Shown here one piece after another: positions 1 to 7,976 of a stretch of 64,000 nucleotides of DNA. Where the stretch lies: NCBI GenBank assembly GCA_030704225.1, contig CP131915.1, positions 1,488,001-1,552,000 on the forward strand, read 5' to 3'. The notes below the pieces were generated by a model that did no database searches, was not told the origin of the DNA, and saw nothing but the letters and a program-made list of their open reading frames with translations. The translations under genes were made by a program, and so were the position numbers. Source of the stretch: Kosakonia sp. H02 (lineage in GTDB: Bacteria > Pseudomonadota > Gammaproteobacteria > Enterobacterales > Enterobacteriaceae). Every line of letters starts with the position of its first letter. The stretch's first letter is position 1.

Positions 1-42
1 CGGCATGCCAAAACAAGCATTTGATCGGCGGGCAGATCTGTA

Positions 43-132
43 TGTAGGCCGGATAAGGCGCAGCCGCCATCCGGCAAGTATGTCCGGTGGCGTTTTATCG
101 CCGGATGGCGCTGACGCTTATCCGGCCTACAG
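43..132. repeat. REP pair (BIME-like element) downstream of lnt
   Basis: Two inverted copies of an enterobacterial REP unit face each other. The left arm reads TGTAGGCCGGATAAGGCGCA followed by GCCATCCGGCA, and the right arm ends GCGCTGACGCTTATCCGGCC. The pair lies just past the lnt stop codon, the usual intergenic position for such elements. Likely roles, known from the family, are mRNA 3'-end protection and gyrase or IHF binding. Confidence 0.85.
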
Positions 133-160
133 AGTGAGAAGGCCGGGGAGTGGAAAGGCG

Positions 161-1699
161 TTAACGACGACGCTGGCGCAGGCTGATTATCAGCGCGGCA
201 AAGCCCAACAGACCAGAGATTACCCACACCGGCCAGTTGCCCATTCGCGCGTACGGCGTCAGGCCCGTTGTCGGCGTGACGTGGGTCGTCAGCACCTCAC
301 GGGTAAATTGCGGCAGCATGGCCTGAATCTCGCCCTGCGGGCCAATCACGGCGGTAATACCATTATTGGTGCTGCGCAGCAGCGGGCGCGCCAGTTCCAG
401 CGAGCGCATACGCGCCATCTGGAAATGTTGCCACGGGCCGATCGACTTACCGAACCAGGCATCGTTTGAGATAGTCAGCAGGAAATCAGTATCCGGGCGG
501 AAATTGTCGCGCACCTGTTCGCCGAGAATGATTTCATAGCAAATCGCCGCCGTGAGTTTGAAACCGTGCGCACTCAACGGCGGTTGCACATAGGGCCCTC
601 GGCTGAAGGATGACATCGGCAAATCAAAGAACGGGGCCAGCGGGCGTAAAATCGACTCCAGCGGCACAAACTCGCCAAACGGCACCAGATGGTTTTTGTT
701 GTAACGATCCGTCGAACTGTAGCTGTAGGCGCTGTCTTTACCGAGCGTAATCACCGTGTTGTAGGTGTCGTAACGGTTTTGCTTGTTGAGGCGCGCATCG
801 ACAATGCCGGTGATCAGCGTGCTGTTATTTTCGCGCAGCACATTATCCATCTCGTTCAAAAAGCGTTGCTGATTGATTTCCAGATCCGGGATTGCTGATT
901 CCGGCCAGATAATCAGCTGCGATTTGCCCAGCACCTGCCCGGTCGCACCGGCATAAATCTTCAGCGTATTAATCAGTTGCCCTTCGTCCCACTTCAGGGA
1001 TTGCGGGATATTTCCCTGCACCATCGTCACCTGGGTGGTGCGGTCTGGCAGCAGTTGATACCACTGAATAAAACGCAGCGGGAACGGCAGGGCAAACAAC
1101 ACGATAGCCGCCACCAGCGGACGCCAGTTACGCGTCACCAGCGCCAGTGCCAGCAGGCCACTGACGACCATCAGCAGAAAGTTGATCGACTCAACGCCCA
1201 GCACCGGCGCCAGGCCTTTCAGCGGGCCGTCAATCTGGCTGTAGCCAAACTGCAACCACGGGAAGCCGGTCAGGATCCAGCCGCGCAGAAACTCGGTGAT
1301 TTGCCAGACGACGGGTGCCGCAATCGCTACGCGCAACCAGCTGGTTTGCGGCCACAGGCGCGACAATATTCCGGCAAACAGGCCGGTATATAACGACAGG
1401 TACGCCGCCAGCAACACCACCAGGAAAATATTGACCGGGCCCGGCATCCCGCCGAATTGGGCGATGCTGACATACACCCAGTGAACGCCGCTGCCAAACA
1501 GGCCAAGACCCCAGAAATAGCCAATCCAGGCGGCCTGTAACGGGCGACGATTGAGGGTTAAGCCTTGCAGACCGATAAGGGAAATGAGCGCTGCGGGCCA
1601 GAAGTCATAAGGAGAAAAAGCCAGCGTTCCGCTGGCTCCGAACAGTAACGCCAGCAGCAGACGCACGCGCTGGCGCTCAAACAGTGGGGCAAATACCAT
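161..1699 (-). CDS. lnt: apolipoprotein N-acyltransferase
   Basis: Inner-membrane enzyme that adds the third acyl chain to the N-terminal cysteine of bacterial lipoproteins, the last step of lipoprotein maturation before Lol sorting. The 512-residue length equals E. coli Lnt. The first about 210 residues hold several hydrophobic membrane segments, followed by a periplasmic nitrilase-like domain. The catalytic triad is visible: Glu267 in WPESAIP, Lys in the KNHLVPFGEF motif (335 by family numbering) and Cys in AICYE (387). It is the last gene of the ybeZ-ybeY-corC-lnt run and starts 5 bases after the corC stop. The gene is ordinary and intact. Confidence 0.98.
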   Translation of the reverse strand: MVFAPLFERQRVRLLLALLFGASGTLAFSPYDFWPAALISLIGLQGLTLNRRPLQAAWIGYFWGLGLFGSGVHWVYVSIAQFGGMPGPVNIFLVVLLAAYLSLYTGLFAGILSRLWPQTSWLRVAIAAPVVWQITEFLRGWILTGFPWLQFGYSQIDGPLKGLAPVLGVESINFLLMVVSGLLALALVTRNWRPLVAAIVLFALPFPLRFIQWYQLLPDRTTQVTMVQGNIPQSLKWDEGQLINTLKIYAGATGQVLGKSQLIIWPESAIPDLEINQQRFLNEMDNVLRENNSTLITGIVDARLNKQNRYDTYNTVITLGKDSAYSYSSTDRYNKNHLVPFGEFVPLESILRPLAPFFDLPMSSFSRGPYVQPPLSAHGFKLTAAICYEIILGEQVRDNFRPDTDFLLTISNDAWFGKSIGPWQHFQMARMRSLELARPLLRSTNNGITAVIGPQGEIQAMLPQFTREVLTTHVTPTTGLTPYARMGNWPVWVISGLLGFAALIISLRQRRR

Positions 1700-1704
1700 T
1701 TACA

Positions 1705-2583
1705 TTACTCATCCAGTTTCGGTTGCGGAGAATCATCCGGCATTCTGACATGGACCTGAATAATACGTCGACTGTCTGCCATAGCGACCTTGAATTGGTA
1801 ACCATCAATTTCAATGGCTTCGCCGCGTGCGGGCAGGTGGCCGAACGCCTGCATCACCAGCCCGCCGATGGTATCCACCTCTTCATCACTGAAGTGGGTG
1901 CCGAAGGCTTCGTTGAAGTCTTCAATCGGGGCCAGCGCACGCACCGTCCAGGTGTGGCGGCTGAGCTGGCGGAAATCGATATCCTCTTCTTCGTCGTATT
2001 CGTCTTCGATTTCGCCGACGATCAGTTCAAGGATATCTTCGATAGTCACCAGACCGGAGACACCACCAAACTCATCAATAACGATAGCCATATGGTAGCG
2101 CTGGGAGCGGAACTCTTTCAGCATGCGATCGACGCGCTTGCTTTCCGGTACCACCACTGCCGGGCGTAATACTTTTTCCATGCTGAATGCTTCGGCGTCG
2201 CTGCGCATAAACGGCAGCAGATCCTTAGCCATCAGAATCCCTTCGATGTGATCTTTGTCTTCGCTAATGACCGGAAAACGCGAGTGGGCGGACTCGATAA
2301 TGACATCAAGACATTCGTCCAGTGTCTGGTTGCGTTTCAGGGTAATCATTTGTGAACGGGGGATCATGATGTCGCGAACGCGCTGGTCGGCGATATCCAT
2401 TACCCCTTCAAGCATGTCGCGCGTATCGTTGTCGATAAGCTCGTTCTGCCCGGAGTCTCGGATCAGAGCCAGTAATTCATCGCGGTTTTTCGGTTCGCCG
2501 TGAAAAAGCTGGCTGAGTAAAAGGGAGAAGAATCCCTTTTTGCTGTGGGTATTGTCGCTACTGTGTGAGTTATCGTCGCTCAT
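1705..2583 (-). CDS. corC: CorC/YbeX CBS-domain protein (magnesium/cobalt efflux, ribosome-linked)
   Basis: Cytoplasmic protein of 292 residues, the E. coli YbeX length. A central pair of CBS domains (roughly residues 65-190, with RDIMIPRSQM at the first) is followed by a C-terminal CorC/HlyC transporter-associated domain ending near MPDDSPQPKLDE. CorC has been linked to Mg/Co efflux, and ybeX is also tied genetically to ribosome metabolism, so the exact role is not settled. It sits between ybeY and lnt. About 100 bases separate it from ybeY, and that gap contains a stem-loop. Confidence 0.95.
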   Translation of the reverse strand: MSDDNSHSSDNTHSKKGFFSLLLSQLFHGEPKNRDELLALIRDSGQNELIDNDTRDMLEGVMDIADQRVRDIMIPRSQMITLKRNQTLDECLDVIIESAHSRFPVISEDKDHIEGILMAKDLLPFMRSDAEAFSMEKVLRPAVVVPESKRVDRMLKEFRSQRYHMAIVIDEFGGVSGLVTIEDILELIVGEIEDEYDEEEDIDFRQLSRHTWTVRALAPIEDFNEAFGTHFSDEEVDTIGGLVMQAFGHLPARGEAIEIDGYQFKVAMADSRRIIQVHVRMPDDSPQPKLDE

Positions 2584-2662
2584 GGCGTCGTGTGGGTTCT
2601 CATGTTAGTTAAACTGTCGCTCGTCACGCGTAAACTCAGCGCCGGACGGCATTTTGTGTCGA

Positions 2663-2682
2663 TGCGCCAGCGAACCGGCGCA
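2663..2682 (-). other. intercistronic stem-loop between ybeY and corC
   Basis: TGCGCC and GGCGCA form a perfect 6-bp inverted repeat around an 8-base loop, 5 bases past the ybeY stop. There is no T-run, so it is more likely an mRNA stability or processing hairpin than a strong terminator. This is inference from sequence only. Confidence 0.45.
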
Positions 2683-2686
2683 CAGA

Positions 2687-3154
2687 CTACTCCTTCTCGG
2701 AAATGTACGGATCCTCATAGCCCAGAGCAAGCATTATCTCTGTCTCGATCCCTTCCATCTCTTCGGCTTCCTCGTCTTCAATATGGTCGTAACCCAGCAG
2801 GTGTAAACTGCCGTGCACCACCATATGCGCCCAGTGGGCATCAAGCGGTTTGCCTTGTTCCTGCGCTTCCTGTTCCACCACCTGGCGGCAGATTATCAGA
2901 TCGCCAAGCAATGGCATTTCGATGCCGGGCGGGGCTTCGAACGGGAAAGAGAGCACGTTGGTTGGCTTGTCTTTCCCGCGATACGTCAGATTCAACTCGT
3001 GGCTTTCCGCGGTGTCGACCAGGCGAATGGTCACTTCCGCTTCTTCCTGAAACTGCGGGATAACAGCGTCCAGCCATTTCTGAAACTGCGCCTCTTCTGG
3101 CAGGCCGCTGTTATCCTCACACGCCAGTTGTAAATCCAGGATCACCTGACTCAT
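2687..3154 (-). CDS. ybeY: endoribonuclease YbeY (rRNA maturation factor)
   Basis: Single-strand-specific metalloendoribonuclease needed for 16S rRNA 3'-end maturation and 70S quality control. The protein has 155 residues. The zinc-binding motif H114-GSL-H118-LLGYD-H124 is complete. The ATG overlaps the ybeZ stop (ATGA arrangement), which implies translational coupling with the PhoH-like ATPase, a known functional partner. Confidence 0.98.
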   Translation of the reverse strand: MSQVILDLQLACEDNSGLPEEAQFQKWLDAVIPQFQEEAEVTIRLVDTAESHELNLTYRGKDKPTNVLSFPFEAPPGIEMPLLGDLIICRQVVEQEAQEQGKPLDAHWAHMVVHGSLHLLGYDHIEDEEAEEMEGIETEIMLALGYEDPYISEKE

Positions 3155-4197
3155 TTCTGCTCCTGCTCCTGGGCTTCGCGTTTACGCTCGGCGGCCAGTT
3201 CGGCTTTCCGTTTCTGTTCTGCTTCTTCCCAGGCTTCATAGGCGATAACGATACGCGCAACCACCGGGTGACGCACCACGTCTTCGCTGTGGAAGAAGTT
3301 AAAGCTGATTTCATCGACGTTCGCCAGCACTTCAACGGCGTGACGCAAACCGGATTTGGTGTTACGCGGCAGGTCAATCTGCGTTACGTCGCCGGTAACG
3401 ACGGCTTTCGAGTTAAAGCCGATACGCGTCAGAAACATCTTCATCTGTTCGATGGTGGTGTTCTGGCTTTCATCAAGAATGATAAACGCATCGTTAAGAG
3501 TACGACCGCGCATGTATGCCAGTGGCGCAACTTCAATCACGTTGCGTTCAATCAGCTTCTCGACACGTTCAAAGCCGAGCATTTCAAACAGCGCGTCATA
3601 CAGCGGGCGCAGGTAAGGGTCGACTTTCTGGCTGAGATCGCCGGGCAGGAAGCCGAGTTTTTCACCCGCTTCAACCGCCGGGCGGGTCAGCAGAATACGG
3701 CGTACTTCCTGGCGCTCCAGCGCGTCCACCGCGGCTGCCACCGCAAGGTAAGTTTTACCGGTACCGGCCGGGCCCACGCCGAAGGTGATGTCATGATCAA
3801 GAATATTGGCGATGTATTGCGCCTGGTTCGGCGTGCGCGGCTTGATAACACCCCGCTTGGTCTTGATATTGACCGCTTTGCCGTAATCCGGCACGCTCTC
3901 GGCGCTCTGTTCCAGTACGCGGGCTTCTTTGATCGCCAGGTGAATTTGTTCCGGCTCGATATCCTGCGTCTGACCGCGCATCGGGGCGGTATCGACATAC
4001 AGGCTCTTCAAAATATCGGCAGCTGCACTGACGCAAATTTCGCGCCCGGTGAGTTTGAAGTGGTTATCGCGGCGGTTGATTTCGATGCCCAGTCGCCGCT
4101 CCAGTTGTTTGATATTGTCGTCAAACGGGCCGCACAGACTTAACAGACGTGCGTTGTCCGCTGGCTCAAGGGTAATTTCACGAGTGTCTATGTTCAA
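3151..4197 (-). CDS. ybeZ: PhoH-like ATPase YbeZ
   Basis: Cytoplasmic PhoH-family NTPase that works with YbeY in rRNA processing. The start chosen is TTG at 4195-4197, giving 348 residues beginning (M)NIDTREITLEP. An AGAGGA ribosome site lies just upstream, and this matches the E. coli N-terminus. A longer ATG frame from 4230 would add MLRQYISKRNS without a good ribosome site. Walker A GPAGTGKT and Walker B FIILDESQNTT are present. The C-terminal tail is rich in Lys, Glu and Gln. It is the first gene of the operon. Confidence 0.93.
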   Translation of the reverse strand: MNIDTREITLEPADNARLLSLCGPFDDNIKQLERRLGIEINRRDNHFKLTGREICVSAAADILKSLYVDTAPMRGQTQDIEPEQIHLAIKEARVLEQSAESVPDYGKAVNIKTKRGVIKPRTPNQAQYIANILDHDITFGVGPAGTGKTYLAVAAAVDALERQEVRRILLTRPAVEAGEKLGFLPGDLSQKVDPYLRPLYDALFEMLGFERVEKLIERNVIEVAPLAYMRGRTLNDAFIILDESQNTTIEQMKMFLTRIGFNSKAVVTGDVTQIDLPRNTKSGLRHAVEVLANVDEISFNFFHSEDVVRHPVVARIVIAYEAWEEAEQKRKAELAAERKREAQEQEQK

Positions 4198-4281
4198 ACT
4201 GTTCCTCTTTGATATGTATTGCCGCAGCACTTATAAAGGAAGTATTTACGGCATAGAGAGAAGTCGCAAGCATCGGGCATG

Positions 4282-4310
4282 ATGTGGGGATGAGCACGGG
4301 GAAAAGCAAG
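4282..4310 (-). promoter_or_regulatory. sigma-32-like (heat-shock) promoter of the ybeZYX-lnt operon
   Basis: On the minus strand CTTGCT (4305-4310) is followed after 15 bases by CCCCACAT (4282-4289), close to the sigma-32 pattern CTTGAA-N13-17-CCCCAT. It lies about 85 bases upstream of the TTG start of ybeZ. E. coli ybeZYX is a reported heat-shock operon, which supports the reading. No start-site data are available here. Confidence 0.55.
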
Positions 4311-4338
4311 GCCTGCCAGAAAGAGCAGACCAGGGATA

Positions 4339-5763
4339 TTACGGCTGATACATACCGACGCCGAGATCGTTCTCTTTACGCGTTCGCGCAATAACAGATT
4401 CCGGGGATTCGGCCACGCGCAGCCCCATCTCCTCTTCCGTGCGCACCAGCACACCGCGCAGCGAGTTCGGATAAACATCGACAATTTCCACGTCGACGAA
4501 TTTACCGATCATCTCCGGCTTACCTTCGAAGTTCACCACGCGGTTGTTCTCGGTACGACCGGACAACTCCATGATGCTCTTACGCGAGGTGCCTTCCACC
4601 AGAATGCGCTGCGTGGTGCCGAGCATGCGGCGGCTCCAGGCCATCGCATGCTGGTTGATGCGCTCTTGCAGAATATAGAGGCGCTGCTTTTTCTCCTCTT
4701 CTGGCACATCGTCGACCATATCGGCGGCTGGCGTACCCGGACGGGCAGAGAAGATAAAGCTATAGCTCATGTCGAAATTCACATCGGCAATCAGCTTCAT
4801 GGTTTTTTCGAAATCGTCGGTAGTTTCGCCAGGGAAGCCCACGATAAAGTCGGAACTGATTTGAATATCCGGGCGCGCCGCACGCAGCTTACGAATAATG
4901 GCTTTATATTCCAGCGTAGTATGGGTACGGCCCATCATATTCAGCACGCGATCGGAACCGCTCTGCACCGGCAGATGCAGGAAACTCACCAGTTCCGGCG
5001 TGTCGCGGTAAACCTCGACGATGTCGTCAGTGAACTCAATCGGATGACTGGTGGTAAAGCGGATACGATCTATCCCGTCGATAGCGGCCACCAGACGCAG
5101 CAGATCGGCGAAGGTGCCGGTGCTGCCATCAAAGTTTTCGCCGCGCCAGGCGTTCACGTTCTGGCCGAGCAGGTTCACTTCACGCACGCCTTGTGCCGCC
5201 AACTGGGCGATTTCAAACAGGATATCATCGGAAGGGCGGCTGACTTCTTCACCGCGGGTATAAGGCACCACGCAGAAAGTACAATATTTATTGCAGCCTT
5301 CCATGATGGAGACAAATGCGGTCGGGCCGTCGGCGCGCGGTTCCGGCAGACGGTCGAACTTTTCAATTTCCGGGAAGCTGATATCCACGACCGGGCTGCG
5401 ATTACCGCGCACGGCGTTGATCATTTCCGGCAGGCGGTGCAGGGTTTGCGGCCCAAAAATAATGTCGACATAGTGGGCGCGCTGGCGAATGTGGTCCCCT
5501 TCCTGCGAGGCAACACAGCCGCCGACACCGATAATCAGGTCCGGTTTTTTCTCTTTTAGCAGCTTCCAGCGTCCCAACTGATGGAAAACTTTTTCCTGGG
5601 CTTTCTCGCGGATTGAGCAGGTATTGAGCAGCAGCACATCCGCTTCTTCTGCCACGTCGGTCAGTTGATAGCCGTGGGTGGCATCCAGCAGATCGGCCAT
5701 CTTCGATGAATCGTATTCGTTCATCTGACAGCCCCAGGTTTTAATGTGGAGTTTTTTTGTCAT
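4339..5763 (-). CDS. miaB: tRNA-2-methylthio-N6-dimethylallyladenosine synthase MiaB
   Basis: Radical-SAM methylthiotransferase that converts i6A37 to ms2i6A37 in tRNAs reading UNN codons. The chosen start (ATG at 5761-5763, MTKKLHIKTWGCQMNEYDSS) gives 474 residues, the E. coli length. The frame stays open 55 codons further upstream, but that part has no family similarity. Visible features are an N-terminal UPF0004 domain with three cysteines (WGCQM, NTCSI, GGCVA), the radical-SAM motif CNKYCTFC near residue 157, and a C-terminal TRAM domain. It is transcribed divergently from ubiF. Confidence 0.97.
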   Translation of the reverse strand: MTKKLHIKTWGCQMNEYDSSKMADLLDATHGYQLTDVAEEADVLLLNTCSIREKAQEKVFHQLGRWKLLKEKKPDLIIGVGGCVASQEGDHIRQRAHYVDIIFGPQTLHRLPEMINAVRGNRSPVVDISFPEIEKFDRLPEPRADGPTAFVSIMEGCNKYCTFCVVPYTRGEEVSRPSDDILFEIAQLAAQGVREVNLLGQNVNAWRGENFDGSTGTFADLLRLVAAIDGIDRIRFTTSHPIEFTDDIVEVYRDTPELVSFLHLPVQSGSDRVLNMMGRTHTTLEYKAIIRKLRAARPDIQISSDFIVGFPGETTDDFEKTMKLIADVNFDMSYSFIFSARPGTPAADMVDDVPEEEKKQRLYILQERINQHAMAWSRRMLGTTQRILVEGTSRKSIMELSGRTENNRVVNFEGKPEMIGKFVDVEIVDVYPNSLRGVLVRTEEEMGLRVAESPESVIARTRKENDLGVGMYQP

Positions 5764-5786
5764 CGACTTGCTCTTGCTTAAGTTCG

Positions 5787-5810
5787 TATACCCGGAGTAT
5801 GACGGGTATA
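5787..5810. other. palindrome in the miaB leader
   Basis: TATACCCG and CGGGTATA form a perfect 8-bp inverted repeat with an 8-base centre, 24-47 bases upstream of the miaB ATG. It could be a repressor operator or a hairpin in the miaB 5' leader. I do not recognise a regulator for it. Confidence 0.4.
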
Positions 5811-5934
5811 AGCCAGGATTGCAGGCCGCGTATTGTAATGCTTTGGTTGCGCCCTGACCAGTGTGACGGTTGTCAGGCGCAAGGCGTGAAAAATCCGGTA
5901 AACTTATGGGATTCTCGTTTAAGGACAATTAGCC

Positions 5935-7110
5935 ATGACAAATCAATCCACTGAGGTCGCCATTGTCGGCGGCGGCCTGGTCGGCGGGGCGCTGGCGTTA
6001 GGGCTGGCACAACACGGTTTTGCCGTCACGGTCATCGAAAAGCACGAGCCGGTGGCCTTTGATGCAACCGCACAGCCGGACGTGCGCATTTCGGCTATAA
6101 GCGCCTCTTCGGTCGCGCTGCTGCGCGGGCTGGGCGTCTGGGAAAACATCCAGGCGATGCGTTGCCATCCCTGGCGACAACTGGAAACCTGGGAGTGGGA
6201 AAATGCCCATGTGCTGTTTGATGCCCGGGATCTGAAATTACCATTGCTCGGCTATATGGTTGAGAACAATGTCTTACAGCGCGCGCTGTGGGACGCGCTA
6301 CAGGCGCATCCGCTGGTGACGCTACGTACAACGGGAACATTAAGCGCACTTCAGACGCACAGCGATTACCAGGAGCTGCTTTTTGACGATGGCGATACGC
6401 TGATGGTGAAACTGGTGGTGGGCGCCGATGGTGCCAATTCCTGGGTACGCCAGGCCGCTGGGATCGGCATTCACGCCTGGCAGTATCAACAATCTTGCAT
6501 GTTGATAACCGTAGAGTGCGAGCAGGAGGCGGGCGACAGCACCTGGCAGCATTTCACGCCCAACGGGCCGCATGCCTTTTTACCGCTGTTCGACAACTGG
6601 GCATCGCTGGTGTGGTATGACACGCCAGCGCGTATTCGCCAGTTGCAAACCCTGACTATGGCGCAGCTGGAGCAGGAGATTACCCGGCATTTCCCGTCAC
6701 GGCTGGGACGTGTTAAACCGGTTGCGGCGGCGGCGTTCCCGCTGACGCGTCGTCATGCGCTGAAGTATGTTCGTCCGGGTCTGGCGCTGGTGGGCGATGC
6801 GGCACATACCATTCATCCGCTGGCCGGACAGGGGGTGAACCTGGGGTATCGCGATGTCGAGGCGTTGCTGGATGTGCTGTCCAGTGCGCGTACCCACGGC
6901 GAAGCCTGGGCCAGCCATACCGTGCTGAAGCGCTATCAGATGCGACGCATGGCGGATAACTTCATTATGCAAAGCGGTATGGATCTGTTTTATGTCGGGT
7001 TCAGTAACGATCTCGGCCCGGTACGCTTGCTGCGTAATATCGGTTTGATGGCGGCGGAACGCGCCGGCGTGTTGAAACGACAGGCGTTGAAATACGCGTT
7101 AGGTCTGTAA
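5935..7110 (+). CDS. ubiF: 3-demethoxyubiquinol 3-hydroxylase (ubiquinone biosynthesis)
   Basis: FAD-dependent monooxygenase that hydroxylates the ring of the ubiquinone precursor (C5/C6 position, depending on numbering) late in aerobic ubiquinone synthesis. The protein has 391 residues, identical in length to E. coli UbiF. An N-terminal Rossmann motif GGGLVGGALALGLAQ (residues 11-25) binds FAD. The family GD motif appears as LALVGDAAHTIHPLAGQG near residue 280. The ATG at 5935 follows an AAGGA ribosome site. It ends before the convergent tRNA operon and shares a terminator with it. Confidence 0.97.
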   Translation: MTNQSTEVAIVGGGLVGGALALGLAQHGFAVTVIEKHEPVAFDATAQPDVRISAISASSVALLRGLGVWENIQAMRCHPWRQLETWEWENAHVLFDARDLKLPLLGYMVENNVLQRALWDALQAHPLVTLRTTGTLSALQTHSDYQELLFDDGDTLMVKLVVGADGANSWVRQAAGIGIHAWQYQQSCMLITVECEQEAGDSTWQHFTPNGPHAFLPLFDNWASLVWYDTPARIRQLQTLTMAQLEQEITRHFPSRLGRVKPVAAAAFPLTRRHALKYVRPGLALVGDAAHTIHPLAGQGVNLGYRDVEALLDVLSSARTHGEAWASHTVLKRYQMRRMADNFIMQSGMDLFYVGFSNDLGPVRLLRNIGLMAAERAGVLKRQALKYALGL

Positions 7111-7165
7111 AAAGTCGGCGAACATCTTGCGGTGTTTGCTGCAAGCCTTTCTGACAACGACAAAA

Positions 7166-7197
7166 ACAAAAAAGCCCGCCGAAGCGAGCTTTTTTGA
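7166..7197. terminator. bidirectional terminator between ubiF and the tRNA operon
   Basis: The stem AGCCCGC/GCGAGCT (7173-7190, one mismatch, CGAA loop) is flanked by an A-run on the left and a T-run on the right. It can end transcription from ubiF (plus) and from the tRNA operon (minus). Confidence 0.8.
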
Positions 7198-7203
7198 TGT
7201 GAT

Positions 7204-7278
7204 TGGCTGGGGTACGAGGATTCGAACCTCGGAATGGTGGAATCAGAATCCACTGCCTTACCGCTTGGCGATACCCCA
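7204..7278 (-). tRNA. tRNA-Gln(CUG), last gene of the array
   Basis: 75-nt tRNA with a complete cloverleaf, anticodon CTG in loop TTCTGAT, and encoded CCA. It is the most promoter-distal of four Gln(CUG) units repeating with an exact 109-bp period. It corresponds to E. coli glnX/glnV. Confidence 0.95.
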
Positions 7279-7312
7279 ATAGTGCGTTCGCCGGAGCAAA
7301 CGTCTTTCAAGT

Positions 7313-7387
7313 TGGCTGGGGTACGAGGATTCGAACCTCGGAATGGTGGAATCAGCATCCACTGCCTTACCGCTTGGCGATACCCCA
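7313..7387 (-). tRNA. tRNA-Gln(CUG) variant with G at universal position U33
   Basis: Differs from the intact copy at 7204-7278 by one base (C instead of A at 7356 on the plus strand). The anticodon loop becomes TGCTGAT, so the invariant U33 that forms the U-turn is G. Anticodon CTG, all stems and CCA are kept. Decoding is probably impaired. It may be a decaying copy or a sequence error. Confidence 0.8.
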
Positions 7388-7421
7388 ATAGTGCGTTCGC
7401 CGGAGCAAACGTCGTTCAAGT

Positions 7422-7496
7422 TGGCTGGGGTACGAGGATTCGAACGTCGGAATGGTGGACTCAGAATCCACTGCCTTACCGCTTGGCGATACCCCA
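7422..7496 (-). tRNA. tRNA-Gln(CUG) variant with T-stem mismatch and altered base 38
   Basis: Two differences from the intact copy. Plus-strand 7460 A to C changes loop base 38 to G (loop TTCTGAG). Plus-strand 7446 C to G puts a C-C mismatch inside the T stem (CGACG against CCTCG). Anticodon CTG and CCA are intact. It is likely a weak or decaying gene. Confidence 0.75.
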
Positions 7497-7530
7497 ATAG
7501 TGCGTTCGCCGGAGCAAACGTCGTTCAAGT

Positions 7531-7605
7531 TGGCTGGGGTACGAGGATTCGAACCTCGGAATGGTGGAATCAGAATCCACTGCCTTACCGCTTGGCGATA
7601 CCCCA
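7531..7605 (-). tRNA. tRNA-Gln(CUG)
   Basis: Intact 75-nt tRNA identical to the copy at 7204-7278, with anticodon CTG and encoded CCA. It is the first of the four 109-bp Gln(CUG) units in transcription order. Confidence 0.95.
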
Positions 7606-7650
7606 ACAAATCTTTTCAGGTTTAACGCGAGATGCACTACACCTTAAATA

Positions 7651-7727
7651 TGGTGGCTACGACGGGAATCGAACCTGTGACCCCAGCATTATGAGTGCTG
7701 TGCTCTAACCAGCTGAGCTACGTAGCC
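7651..7727 (-). tRNA. tRNA-Met (elongator, CAU)
   Basis: 77-nt tRNA starting GGCTACGTAGCTCAG, anticodon CAT in CTCATAA, encoded CCA. Identical to the two other Met copies in the array. Position matches E. coli metU between the Gln(UUG) and Gln(CUG) genes. Confidence 0.96.
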
Positions 7728-7754
7728 AAATTTTTTGCTTGTCCAGTCATCGAC

Positions 7755-7829
7755 TGGCTGGGGTACCTGGATTCGAACCAGGGAATGCCGGTATCAAAAA
7801 CCGGTGCCTTACCGCTTGGCGATACCCCA
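7755..7829 (-). tRNA. tRNA-Gln(UUG)
   Basis: Intact 75-nt tRNA with anticodon TTG in loop TTTTGAT and encoded CCA. It is the third Gln(UUG) copy of the second module, in a 111-bp period with the two copies upstream of it in transcription. Confidence 0.95.
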
Positions 7830-7865
7830 ACGACTGACGCGTAACCGCAGGAGTCGAAGAAGAGA

Positions 7866-7940
7866 TGGCTGGGGTACCTGGATTCGAACCAGGGAATGCC
7901 GGAAGCAAAAACCGGTGCCTTACCGCTTGGCGAGACCCCA
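7866..7940 (-). tRNA. degenerate tRNA-Gln(UUG) copy, possible pseudogene
   Basis: Three changes from the intact sequence: position 7 A to C (breaks the last acceptor-stem pair with U66), position 37 A to C beside the anticodon, and position 39 A to T (T-T mismatch closing the anticodon loop). The loop reads TTTTGCT, anticodon TTG and CCA remain. Two broken pairs plus a changed base 37 make normal function doubtful. Confidence 0.7.
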
Positions 7941-7976
7941 ACGACTGACGCGTAACCGCAGGAGTCGAAGACGAGA

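Noticed and set aside
2584..2686. Possible REP between corC and ybeY (GCCGGACGGC)
   Set aside because: Only a short partial match. The clear structure there is the GC stem-loop, listed separately.
5764..5928. 55-codon N-terminal extension of MiaB
   Set aside because: The extension has no similarity to MiaB, includes the leader palindrome, and the ATG at 5763 reproduces the standard 474-residue protein.
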